Assembly (NCBI RefSeq): GCF_024622195.1
Contig: NZ_JANKBI010000019.1
Location: forward strand, 58,665-122,664
Direction of reading: 5' to 3'
Length of the DNA stretch: 64,000 nucleotides
Source: Murimonas intestini
GTDB taxonomy: Bacteria > Bacillota > Clostridia > Lachnospirales > Lachnospiraceae
Every line of letters starts with the position of its first letter. Within the stretch, counting starts at the first letter, position 1. The notes under the pieces are model-generated. The model saw nothing but the letters and a program-made list of their open reading frames with translations, had not been told where the DNA came from and searched no databases. The position numbers and the translations under genes are program-made. This document shows positions 25,182 through 33,922 of this stretch, one piece after another.

Positions 25182-26093
25182 ATGCGTTTGGTTACACGTT
25201 CTGATTTTGACGGCCTTGTATGCGGAGCACTGCTCAAAGAAGCCGGCATAATTGATACATGGAAATTTGCACATCCCAAGGATATACAGGACGGCCTTGT
25301 GGAGATCACAGAAAATGACTGTCTGGCCAATGTCCCTTTTGCAGAGGGCTGCGGACTCTGGTTTGACCATCATTCCAGTGAATTTGAGCGCAACAACCTG
25401 AAAGGCCGTTACCGCGGCGAGAGCCGAATTACCCCTTCCTGTGCCAGGATCATCTATGAATATTACGGAGGGCAGGAAAAATTTCCTCAGTTTACAGAAA
25501 TGCTGGAGGCCGTAGACAAGGTTGACTCCGGAAACCTGACTATTGACGAGATCCAGAATCCAAAAGGATGGATCCTCATCGGTTTTCTTATGGATCCCAG
25601 AACCGGTCTGGGACGATGGAGGAATTTTACCATCTCCAACTACCAGCTGATGGAAAAACTGATGGATGCCTGCCGGTATATGAACACTGAAGAAATACTC
25701 AACCTTTCTGATGTAAAAGAAAGAATTGAGGTTTATTTTGAACAGACTTCAAAGTTTGAAGAGATGGTAGCCGCCCATACCAGGGTTGAGAAGGATGTGA
25801 TCATCTCTGATCTCAGAGGGGTAGATCCTATCTACACAGGCAACCGCTTTCTTATCTACAGCATGTATCCCCAGCAGAATATCTCCGCCTGGATCGTAAG
25901 CGGCAAGGGAGGAAAGGGCTGTTCTGTCGCTGTTGGGTACAGTATTTTGAACCGCACCTCTACCGTGGACGTAGGAAGCCTGATGCTCAAGTACGGCGGC
26001 GGGGGACACAAAGCCGTAGGAACATGCCAGTTCTCTGATGAGACAATGGATGAGATGGTTCCTAAACTGCTGGATGAACTTATAAATGGCTAA
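25182..26093 (+). CDS. DHH family phosphoesterase
   Basis: A 303-residue cytoplasmic metal-dependent phosphoesterase. Motif I is TRSDFDG at residues 5-11, the DHH motif lies in LWFDHHSSEF near residue 65, and the C-terminal DHHA1-type substrate motif is YGGGGHKAVG near 280. Family members cleave cyclic dinucleotides, nanoRNA or polyphosphate; the sequence alone does not choose among them. The start at 25182 has AAAAGGAG before it, and an upstream in-frame ATG at 25119 lacks a site. It is a single gene, divergent from the peptide locus and closed by its own terminator. Confidence 0.85.
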   Translation: MRLVTRSDFDGLVCGALLKEAGIIDTWKFAHPKDIQDGLVEITENDCLANVPFAEGCGLWFDHHSSEFERNNLKGRYRGESRITPSCARIIYEYYGGQEKFPQFTEMLEAVDKVDSGNLTIDEIQNPKGWILIGFLMDPRTGLGRWRNFTISNYQLMEKLMDACRYMNTEEILNLSDVKERIEVYFEQTSKFEEMVAAHTRVEKDVIISDLRGVDPIYTGNRFLIYSMYPQQNISAWIVSGKGGKGCSVAVGYSILNRTSTVDVGSLMLKYGGGGHKAVGTCQFSDETMDEMVPKLLDELING

Positions 26094-26127
26094 TTTGTTT
26101 TAATATTTTTACGGATTATTATACACA

Positions 26128-26159
26128 AGCAGCTAACCGTCAGGTTTAGCTGCTTTTTA
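26128..26159 (+). terminator. Intrinsic terminator after DHH gene
   Basis: AGCAGCTAA (26128-26136) pairs with TTAGCTGCT (26146-26154), followed by TTTTT. It is 35 bases past the stop codon. The rest of the gap up to 26517 is AT-rich, with one promoter near 26323 and nothing else clear. Confidence 0.85.
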
Positions 26160-26322
26160 TCTCTCTGAAATCCGGATCATAAACTAATGGCCTCGAATCT
26201 ATGCCATCTATAAAAACATTACTCCGGAACTGTTCTTATACAAATACAGAAACCTGCATAATGCATTCTTTTATCTTGTTTAATATTTTTATTAACCATG
26301 TCTATTATTGTTAATTTCTATA

Positions 26323-26351
26323 TTGACATATATCCATATCCAGTATAATAT
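26323..26351 (+). promoter_or_regulatory. Promoter of the GH116 gene
   Basis: TTGACA at 26323-26328 with TAATAT at 26346-26351 (17-base spacer) or TATAAT at 26344-26349 (15-base spacer). The leader to the GH116 start is about 165 bases. Confidence 0.5.
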
Positions 26352-26517
26352 ATGAATAAATGCTGTAATAACCCATGATTTTTATTAATTTTCGTTCACG
26401 AAATGATCAGTATTGTTTTTCCCAGCATACACATTTTGCATCGTTAACATTAAAGTAAATCAAATCGCAAACAACTATAGAACTAAATATATTTAATGAA
26501 TAAAAGGAGGCGATATC

Positions 26518-28920
26518 ATGGATCAATGGATAGATCATGAACAGATTCTTAAAAATACAAAGGTGTATACCAACAGGCATACAGCTCTGCGCGGACTGCT
26601 GGGCGGCATAGGAACAGGAAATATCTCTTTGACTTCCAGCGGCGCATTCTGCGACTTCGAGATCTTCGGTCACCCTGATAAAGGTCTGAAGCTGCCATAC
26701 ACCTTTTTTTCTATTTGGGCCAGGCCGGAAGGTAAAGAGGCATCTGCCAGGGTCCTGGAAGCTGTACCGGGAGATGCAGGACTTCGTCAGATGTATCATT
26801 CCGGTGAACTTATGGGATTGCCGAGATTTTCAAAAAGTACCTACACCTGCCATTACCCCTTTCACGAGTTAACACTCTTCCACGAAAACACGCCTCTGCA
26901 GATTACTGCATCTGCATTTACTCCCTTTATACCCCTGGATGCCAAAAATTCAGGCATTCCCGGTTTCCAGCTGAAGTACACGGTAAAAAATCTATGTGAT
27001 ACTGATGTGGATGTATCTATTGCCGGAAGCCTGCTAAATGCGGCAGGATTTATAGATTACGACGGCTTTGACCATCTCCGGCAGGAAGGTCATCATTATC
27101 AGAAAACCCTTTGCCGGGATGGTCTCACGGGAATTATATTTGGAGCGGACAGCCTGGCGGAAACGGCAGTGAATAATGGGAACCTGGCCCTTGGCGCTGC
27201 AGGAGAAGGAGTAACTGTAAAAGAGCACTGGCAGTATGGGGGCTGGTGGGACGGAGCTGAAGAATTCTGGCAGGATTTCAGCAGGGACGGAATACTTGAA
27301 CCTGCTCCTGATGTTAAGGCTCCTGTAAGCTCTGAACGATATGTAGGATCTGTAGCGAAAAAGCAAAGAATCCGCCCCGGGGAAGAAAAGGACTTTGTTT
27401 TCTATATTACCTGGTACTTCCCGTATAGATATGGATGGTGGCCGGATGGGCATCTGGGGCCGGACGAAATGCCGGATGCACGTAAATGGAAAAATTATTA
27501 TGCCTCCCAGTGGGATGATTCCTGGGATGTTCTCTGCTATTTTGCTGACAGTACAAATTATCTTTGGGGCAGGAGCCGCGACTTCTCAGATGCACTGTAC
27601 AGTTCTTCACTGGGTGCAGATGTCATAGAAGAGCTGGTGGCCTCTGTCAATGTTCTGCGCTCCTGTACCTGCTTCAGGCTGGAGGACGGCACCTTTTTCG
27701 GGTGGGAGGGCTGCTTTGAACATGCCGGAAGCTGTGCAGGCAATTGTACCCATGTATGGAACTACGCCCAGACACTGGCCTTTCTTTTTCCTGAATTAGA
27801 GCGGGATATGAGGCGCACAGAATTTCTCACTGAAACAGACGAAAACGGCTCCATGGCTTTCCGTGCAAAGAGAAAATTGGAGGGGAAGAAGTGGGATATG
27901 TTCCCCGCCACTGACGGGCAGCTGGGATGTATACTCCGCCTATACCGTGACTGGCGTTACAGCGGAGACGATGAGTATTTAAAAGAATTATGGCCTTCTG
28001 CAGTGAGGAGCATGGACTTTGCAGTGCACAGCTGGGATGAAGATATGGATGGGGTTCTGGATTCCCGTCAACACAACACATACGACATTGAATTCTATGG
28101 AATCACTTCCATGACAAATTCTATATTCTATGCTGCTCTTCGGGCTGCCGCACAGATGGCTCTGTATCTGGGTGATAAAAAACTGGCATACGGATGGCTG
28201 GATATAGCTGAAAAGGGAAGCAGGAAGATGGATGAGCTGCTGTTTAACGGCAGCTTCTATGAGCAGAATATCAGCCCGGAACTGCTGCAGGCCCATAACT
28301 ATCAGTACGGAACAGGCTGTCTCTCGGACCAGCTCTTTGGTCAGGAACTTGCCCACCTGTATGGGCTGGGATATCTTTTCCCCGAAGATCATGTGAAGAA
28401 AGCCATACATTCTGTATACAAATATAATTTTAAAGAAAAACTGGACGGACACAGCAGTGTTCAGCGGTGCTATGCTATCCCTGATGAGCCAGGACTCCTG
28501 CTGTGTACCTGGCCTGAAGGCGGACGTCCTGACCAGCCTTTCGTATACTCAGATGAGGTCTGGACCGGCATTGAGCTTCAGGCAGCCGTTCATTTGATCT
28601 ATGAAGGTATGACAGATGAAGCCATGTCAATAGTCAGCGGTATCAGAAAGCGGTATGACGGCATACGGAGGAATCCGTATGATGAAATAGAATGCGGCCA
28701 TCACTATGTCCGCTCCATGGCAGCCTGGGGCCTGCTTGTGGCGCTGTCGGGATATGAGTTTAATTTGCCGGAAAATAAAATATCCTTCCGCCCAAGGATA
28801 AACACAAACAGATTCACCTGCTTTTATTCCACGGGAAAGTCCTGGGGCATTTACAAAGAAATAGCAGACGAGAGCGGAAAACGCAGCAGAGAGGTCATTA
28901 AACTTTACGAACCTCACTGA
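26518..28920 (+). CDS. Family 116 glycoside hydrolase (beta-glucosidase/glucosylceramidase type)
   Basis: An 800-residue protein without a signal peptide. The N-terminal beta-sandwich (about 1-330) starts with LLGGIGTGNISL, typical of GH116; an (alpha/alpha)6 barrel follows. The likely nucleophile Glu is in HNTYDIEFYG (about residue 525) and the likely acid/base Asp in GTGCLSDQLFGQ (about residue 605). Characterised bacterial members cleave beta-glucosides or beta-xylosides. AAGGAGG lies seven bases before the ATG. It stands alone on the plus strand and converges with the rhamnosidase-like gene; together they could remove rhamnose and glucose from plant glycosides. Confidence 0.88.
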   Translation: MDQWIDHEQILKNTKVYTNRHTALRGLLGGIGTGNISLTSSGAFCDFEIFGHPDKGLKLPYTFFSIWARPEGKEASARVLEAVPGDAGLRQMYHSGELMGLPRFSKSTYTCHYPFHELTLFHENTPLQITASAFTPFIPLDAKNSGIPGFQLKYTVKNLCDTDVDVSIAGSLLNAAGFIDYDGFDHLRQEGHHYQKTLCRDGLTGIIFGADSLAETAVNNGNLALGAAGEGVTVKEHWQYGGWWDGAEEFWQDFSRDGILEPAPDVKAPVSSERYVGSVAKKQRIRPGEEKDFVFYITWYFPYRYGWWPDGHLGPDEMPDARKWKNYYASQWDDSWDVLCYFADSTNYLWGRSRDFSDALYSSSLGADVIEELVASVNVLRSCTCFRLEDGTFFGWEGCFEHAGSCAGNCTHVWNYAQTLAFLFPELERDMRRTEFLTETDENGSMAFRAKRKLEGKKWDMFPATDGQLGCILRLYRDWRYSGDDEYLKELWPSAVRSMDFAVHSWDEDMDGVLDSRQHNTYDIEFYGITSMTNSIFYAALRAAAQMALYLGDKKLAYGWLDIAEKGSRKMDELLFNGSFYEQNISPELLQAHNYQYGTGCLSDQLFGQELAHLYGLGYLFPEDHVKKAIHSVYKYNFKEKLDGHSSVQRCYAIPDEPGLLLCTWPEGGRPDQPFVYSDEVWTGIELQAAVHLIYEGMTDEAMSIVSGIRKRYDGIRRNPYDEIECGHHYVRSMAAWGLLVALSGYEFNLPENKISFRPRINTNRFTCFYSTGKSWGIYKEIADESGKRSREVIKLYEPH

Positions 28921-28973
28921 CAATTTCATTTCCGCTCACGCAGAAGGAGCTGACCAGCCATGCATGACTGGTA

Positions 28974-31064
28974 TTATCGCTGGTCTGATCCCCGCTCCTC
29001 CACGATCACAAGTTCCTTATCTGCCTCCAGCTCATAAGAATCTTGTCCTGCTTTTAGCACCCCTCCGGGCCTGTCAGCCTTAACTTTTAATATTCCGTTT
29101 TCATAGCGCATCCATACAGACCCCTCTCCAACCGGAAATGTACACTCAAACCTTTCAAACTGCCCCAGCTGCGGCTTCACCTCAAAGGACGCATATGCAG
29201 GGGTAACAGGCCTGACACCCATAAAATACCTGCCTATCAAATAAATAGGGCTGGCTCCCCACGCATGGCAGAGGCTTTTTCCGTATTTATCGCCGTACAT
29301 GCTGTACTGTTCCTCCTCAGGCTGGTCCGGCTTGAATTCCTCCCAGAAAGTGTCCGCTCCCCGGTCCAGCATGCCGCCCCAATAATCCTTCATGGTCTCC
29401 ATGACTCTGTCAAAGTACCCAAGAGATGCCAGCACTTCCAACTCATAAAATTTAAAATACGGCGTTGTAATTGCGTCCACTTCATCATTCAACAGTACAT
29501 TCTTCACAATACTCTCTGTCTCATCATCGTCCGTATACCCGAATAAAACAGCAAAAATATTGGCATGGCGTGTCACGTGACGTCTTCCGGAGACATAACT
29601 GTCAATGTACGCGCCTTTTTCCTCATCCCAGAAATACGTGCAGATATTTTTCTTCAGCTTCTGAAACCGCTCCAGATATTCCTGGCCGTCTATCCCCAAT
29701 ATTTCTCTGACTCTGGCTGCCGCCTGATAACTTCTGGCCAGCAGCATCTGCTCCGCGCAGAGAGTACCTTCTTTATCAAGGTCCGCCCAGTCGATGTAGA
29801 CCCAGTCTCCGGGCCTTCCATAGATAAATCCGTTCTCATCCAGCTGCTCCATCAAATAATTCATCATGGATTCCATCTTAGGATATATCATCTTCAGGAA
29901 AGCGTCATCTCCTGTCATCTCAAAATAATCTTCCAGGCTGATGACCCAGTACATAGAGTAATCCAAAATGGTGTTGATGTGCTGGACCACAGGATCATTT
30001 CCCTTCAGCGCCAGTATGGTCCTTTTGCAGATCTCTTTGTCAAAGGAAACATACCTGTTGATGAAGTAGCTCTGGTATGCATCTCCTGACCAGATCCACC
30101 TGTCTCTTTTAATGCCGTCCAGGAAAAATATACCGCTGGCAAGCCTGAAGGTCTCTTCCGATACCTCCCATATCTTGTTGATCCGCTCATCCCCGCATGT
30201 GAAACTGCTTCTTCTGGGAAAGTCCACAAATTTATGATCAGCCCTTATCTGTAATCCGCTTGCTGCCTCCGTCCCGGGGACAAAGATATAGCGGAATGCG
30301 CGCAGTCTCGTGTGGTAGGTACCCTCCGTCTCAAACCTGCCAAACAGTTCTTCCATTTCCCCTCCATCGGGCCCAGGCTGCCCAGCTTTAAGCTCCTGTT
30401 TCAGATAGCAGAACTCTGTATCCAGCGCCTCCTGCCTGGATTCCCCATAGCACAGAGTCACATCTCTCACATCCTCCGGAAAAGTGATGACAGTCTCCGC
30501 AGTCACCTCTCTGCCAAAATCAAAGAGCAAACCACCGTTTACCTCCCCGACCTCTTTGGGCTGTAAAACCTGCGATGTATACTCAAACTCCATGGGATTC
30601 TGCTCCGGTCTCACGTACATCCCGTTCCAGCCGGCACTGACTTCTTCAGACGCAAAATCCCATACCAGCCAGGTGCCGTCAGAGACTATTGTATCTCCTG
30701 TCACACAGATACAGGGAAGTCCCTCCATATTCCCCACCACGGCTTCCACCATCATATCTCCCGGTTGACAGACAATATCTTTTCCTATAGGATATTTTGT
30801 CTCCGACCAGTACTCCTCATCCTGCTTCATCCATGGCGGAGGCGTCTGCCTGTATTTGACATTCACATATCCTCTTCCCTTTGCAGCCACCCGGATGACC
30901 TCCTGCCTCTCCAGGCAGAATACCGCCCGAAACCTCAGGTGATGCCTCCAGTCTGACATATGCCAGTACGCCGGCCAGAAAAACCCTCTCTCTTCCCTGT
31001 CATAATTCTGTTTCATTCCGTGATAGATCTCAAAATCTCCCGGATACCATATCCAATTAGCCAT
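28974..31064 (-). CDS. GH78-like alpha-L-rhamnosidase (six-hairpin glycosidase)
   Basis: A 696-residue cytoplasmic protein. The N-terminal beta domains (about 1-290) begin MANWIWYPGDFEIYHG. A six-hairpin barrel follows, with DGIKRDRWIWSGDAYQSYF (about residue 330) resembling the GH78 acid/base region, and a C-terminal beta-sandwich after about residue 610. Several conserved Glu/Trp blocks (DYFEMTGD, GRPGDWVYIDWADLD, FWEEFKPD) fit the family. ATG at 31064 has AAGGAGG. The gene is divergent from an AraC-type regulator, the likely controller. Rhamnosidase is the best guess, but related six-hairpin families have other specificities. Confidence 0.8.
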   Translation of the reverse strand: MANWIWYPGDFEIYHGMKQNYDREERGFFWPAYWHMSDWRHHLRFRAVFCLERQEVIRVAAKGRGYVNVKYRQTPPPWMKQDEEYWSETKYPIGKDIVCQPGDMMVEAVVGNMEGLPCICVTGDTIVSDGTWLVWDFASEEVSAGWNGMYVRPEQNPMEFEYTSQVLQPKEVGEVNGGLLFDFGREVTAETVITFPEDVRDVTLCYGESRQEALDTEFCYLKQELKAGQPGPDGGEMEELFGRFETEGTYHTRLRAFRYIFVPGTEAASGLQIRADHKFVDFPRRSSFTCGDERINKIWEVSEETFRLASGIFFLDGIKRDRWIWSGDAYQSYFINRYVSFDKEICKRTILALKGNDPVVQHINTILDYSMYWVISLEDYFEMTGDDAFLKMIYPKMESMMNYLMEQLDENGFIYGRPGDWVYIDWADLDKEGTLCAEQMLLARSYQAAARVREILGIDGQEYLERFQKLKKNICTYFWDEEKGAYIDSYVSGRRHVTRHANIFAVLFGYTDDDETESIVKNVLLNDEVDAITTPYFKFYELEVLASLGYFDRVMETMKDYWGGMLDRGADTFWEEFKPDQPEEEQYSMYGDKYGKSLCHAWGASPIYLIGRYFMGVRPVTPAYASFEVKPQLGQFERFECTFPVGEGSVWMRYENGILKVKADRPGGVLKAGQDSYELEADKELVIVEERGSDQR

Positions 31065-31133
31065 AATTCCTCCTTGTCTGCGCATTTTGTGCGTTCTTCC
31101 CCATTTTTATTCTATTCCCATCAATTGATTTGC

Positions 31134-31162
31134 TTGCACTTGTCATGTCCCTATTATATAAT
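31134..31162 (+). promoter_or_regulatory. Promoter of the AraC regulator at 31245
   Basis: TTGCAC (31134-31139), 17-base spacer, TATAAT (31157-31162), about 80 bases before the start codon. It lies in the divergent gap shared with the rhamnosidase-like gene. Confidence 0.6.
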
Positions 31163-31244
31163 ACAGGCAGAAAGTTACGATAGACTTGAAATCCCGCATC
31201 CTGACAGAATCCCAGGCCCAAAACCCAGTTAATGAGGTAACTAT

Positions 31245-32270
31245 ATGCCACAGAAAACTTATCCTGATACTGCAGCTGACAATGTGACTGCACACGTTTC
31301 CAAAACTATTTCGGGCAGAATGAAGATCGGCCGCCCTTTCACCATGTTTTACAAAATAAAATATGGCAGCCAGCTCCTCCACTATGCTGTATCTCCCGGC
31401 TCCGTGAGCAGTATGATACGGCCAAATGATGATGACCTGCATCAGCATGAACATTTTGAACTGCTCTATGTTCTGGAGGGAGAACTCATCAACAGGATTG
31501 AACAGATCAATTTTCACTATAAGAAAGGAGATGCCTGCCTGCTCAACAGAAACACCCGCCATGCAGATATTCCTGGTGATAACTGCGCTGTTGTCTTCCT
31601 GAATCTGTCAACTGAGTATATAAGCAGCCTGCTTAAAGATGATGTAGTTTTCCGGGATGGGACAGACCTGCGCCCAGACGGAAAGATCCATCAGTTTCTC
31701 TCTTCTAACCTAAAGGGTGAGGAGGGCTTTGCACGGAACTATCTGGAGTTCTCCCCCACTGCCGCAGCTTCTAAAAACGGCTGGGAAAATAACACCCAGA
31801 TTTCCATAGATGCCATCCAGCAGGAATTGCTGGGTCAGAAGCCCGGCTGCTCTTATCTTATTAAGGGCCTTCTGCTGCGGCTGATACATGTTCTGGAAAA
31901 CGAAAATATCTATCATTCGAATTTTATTCATCTGGACACCGGACGGCAGGATTTCCTGTTTGCCCGGATAACGAATTGCCTGAAAGAAAGCGCCGGAAAT
32001 ACATCCCGGGAAGAATTGTCAGATGCATTGAATTATAATGCAGAATATATGAATCAGATAGTAAAAAAACGCACTGGCTTAAGTCTTATGCAGCTGGGGA
32101 GGGCCTACCGCCTGGAGCGCGCCAGACAGCTGCTGGCGGACACAGACGAGAGCATCTCAGAGATCATAAGAGAACTGGGGTTTGTGAGTAGTTCACATTT
32201 TTATTCCTTTTTCCGCAAAGAGACGGGGATGTCCCCTCTGGAATACAGGCGACAGGAAAAAGGGCTGTGA
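31245..32270 (+). CDS. AraC family regulator with N-terminal cupin-like domain
   Basis: A 341-residue regulator. The N-terminal ligand domain (about 45-110) shows the cupin pattern HQHEHFELLYVLEGEL and GDACLLNRNTRHADIPGD. The C-terminal AraC-type helix-turn-helix pair is at about 240-338, ending in LGFVSSSHFYSFFRKETG and SPLEYRR. GAGGT lies about seven bases before the ATG. It is divergent from the GH78-like gene and probably activates it in response to the released sugar. Control of the GH116 gene is possible but not shown. Confidence 0.88.
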   Translation: MPQKTYPDTAADNVTAHVSKTISGRMKIGRPFTMFYKIKYGSQLLHYAVSPGSVSSMIRPNDDDLHQHEHFELLYVLEGELINRIEQINFHYKKGDACLLNRNTRHADIPGDNCAVVFLNLSTEYISSLLKDDVVFRDGTDLRPDGKIHQFLSSNLKGEEGFARNYLEFSPTAAASKNGWENNTQISIDAIQQELLGQKPGCSYLIKGLLLRLIHVLENENIYHSNFIHLDTGRQDFLFARITNCLKESAGNTSREELSDALNYNAEYMNQIVKKRTGLSLMQLGRAYRLERARQLLADTDESISEIIRELGFVSSSHFYSFFRKETGMSPLEYRRQEKGL

Positions 32271-32384
32271 AAAGCTGATGCTAACCTCTTCACAGACATA
32301 GACTTCTTCCTGGCTTCCGTATTCGCTTTTATATGTATTTTGGGCGGTATAAAAACAAAAGTCCCAAGATGGCTTTATCGGTAA

Positions 32385-33896
32385 TTAATACGGCATCGTA
32401 GGCATCATCCGAAAGCTTTTTAATTCTGTAATCACACCATCTCCAAAAACCCCAAATTCCGGCAGCACTTCTTTGGGATTATAAATTCGTCTCGTTATTG
32501 CCTGCCGGTCATTGGCAAACACCTCCAGCACTGATTTATCAATATAGAGGATGAGTTCCAATTGCTCATTTTCCGCAAGTACAAGCGGAGCTTCTTCCAG
32601 AACCGGCCTGTTTAAAGACCCGCTTTGCCTTGTATCCACACGAAGCATGCCCTCTGCTCTGTTATAAATAACAAGGACCCTCTCATTATTCTCCCGATGC
32701 ATGATGGAAATTCCAAACTCTTTACCCAGCTCTTTTACTGTCAGATTAATCTCACAGCCATCCGGGTTTGTCAATTCGAACATCCCTCCTGAATTTTTCT
32801 GCGGAGAAATAATATATTTCTGCTCTTCTTCACGCAGCCTCTTAAGCTCACTGGCAGGCGCTATTCCCAAGTCCCCCTCTTCCCTTAACCACAGGGTGCG
32901 CGGCAGTCCAAAAACTCCGCTCCATCCGAACTTCTGAAACTGTTCTGGCAGATCATCTCTGAGCCAGGCAAACATGATCTGACGGTTTTTATCATCAAGC
33001 GCTGCCTCAGGTGCAAAAAATGTATCATCACACCAGCTCATCCGTCCATGGATTTGCGGCCTGAATTTTTCATTTTCCAAGGAACCTATATAATACTGGC
33101 ATCCTTTGTTATGAGAAATAAAAAGCTGCAGATACTTGCCGCTCAATGCTCCTCCCCCGGCGCTCTGCGGCAGGGGCAGGAAATTCGGACACATATCATC
33201 TTCTGAATCCTCCGGCCCGTCCCCCTCATACCTGTCATAAAATCTGCCCCTGTATTCCCAGTCAGTTAAATTGCTGGAGGAAAACAGTTCAGTCCAGTCG
33301 CCTTTATATATTTCCTGAGAATCTGCCTCCCTTCCGTATGCATCGAGCACTGCCTTATTTCCAGTCTGCATATAATACATTCCATCTTTTTTCCATATAT
33401 TGCTGGGATCGGCACACCCTATATACTTTCCATCAGCCGTCTCTATAATTCCCCATTTGTCTGAACGAATAATGGGATATTCCATCTGTTTCCAGTTTTC
33501 ATAGGGAAATACAGCTTTTGCAATCCCAATCCCCTGATGAGCATCTTCCGCTGCGGGGTTAAATATCCAGTAGGACAAATATGCTGTTCCATCATCGTCA
33601 ACAAACGCTCCGCCGCTAAAGCAGCCTTCATCTTTGCTTCCTTCCACAAGTGCATCCTGATGATGCCGCCAAAAAAGCAGATCAGCACTTGAGGCATGTC
33701 CCCAGTGAAATGTTCCATTGCTCCTCCGGTAGAGATACATGAGATGATGTCTGCCGTCTGCATAAAAATATCCATTTGGATCTCCGGGTACGCCTTCACC
33801 ATCCAGAACACAAAAGTGGAATCTCGGCCTGTATGGATCATTTAAAAGCTTTTCTCTGTATAATCTTGTAACCTCTGCCATTTTTTCCAGATTCAT
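32385..33896 (-). CDS. GH32-like protein with atypical catalytic motifs
   Basis: A 503-residue protein with the five-bladed propeller (about 30-330) and C-terminal beta-sandwich (about 350-500) layout of GH32 fructosidases. The nucleophile motif is kept as GDPNG (Asp39), as are FSGG and the Asp of the RDP-like motif (ADP, residues 162-164; Arg is Ala). At the EC motif the simplest alignment gives MCPNFLPL with Met235 where the acid/base Glu should be; acidic residues lie just before it. It has no signal peptide. The gene is last in the binding protein-permease-six-hairpin operon. Fructoside hydrolysis is possible but uncertain. Confidence 0.75.
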   Translation of the reverse strand: MNLEKMAEVTRLYREKLLNDPYRPRFHFCVLDGEGVPGDPNGYFYADGRHHLMYLYRRSNGTFHWGHASSADLLFWRHHQDALVEGSKDEGCFSGGAFVDDDGTAYLSYWIFNPAAEDAHQGIGIAKAVFPYENWKQMEYPIIRSDKWGIIETADGKYIGCADPSNIWKKDGMYYMQTGNKAVLDAYGREADSQEIYKGDWTELFSSSNLTDWEYRGRFYDRYEGDGPEDSEDDMCPNFLPLPQSAGGGALSGKYLQLFISHNKGCQYYIGSLENEKFRPQIHGRMSWCDDTFFAPEAALDDKNRQIMFAWLRDDLPEQFQKFGWSGVFGLPRTLWLREEGDLGIAPASELKRLREEEQKYIISPQKNSGGMFELTNPDGCEINLTVKELGKEFGISIMHRENNERVLVIYNRAEGMLRVDTRQSGSLNRPVLEEAPLVLAENEQLELILYIDKSVLEVFANDRQAITRRIYNPKEVLPEFGVFGDGVITELKSFRMMPTMPY

Positions 33897-33922
33897 TATA
33901 GAAATCCCCTTTATTTTTCCTG

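Noticed and set aside
30960..31232. 90-codon plus-strand frame in the divergent gap before the AraC gene
   Set aside because: It overlaps the start of the GH78-like gene in antisense and includes the AraC promoter boxes.
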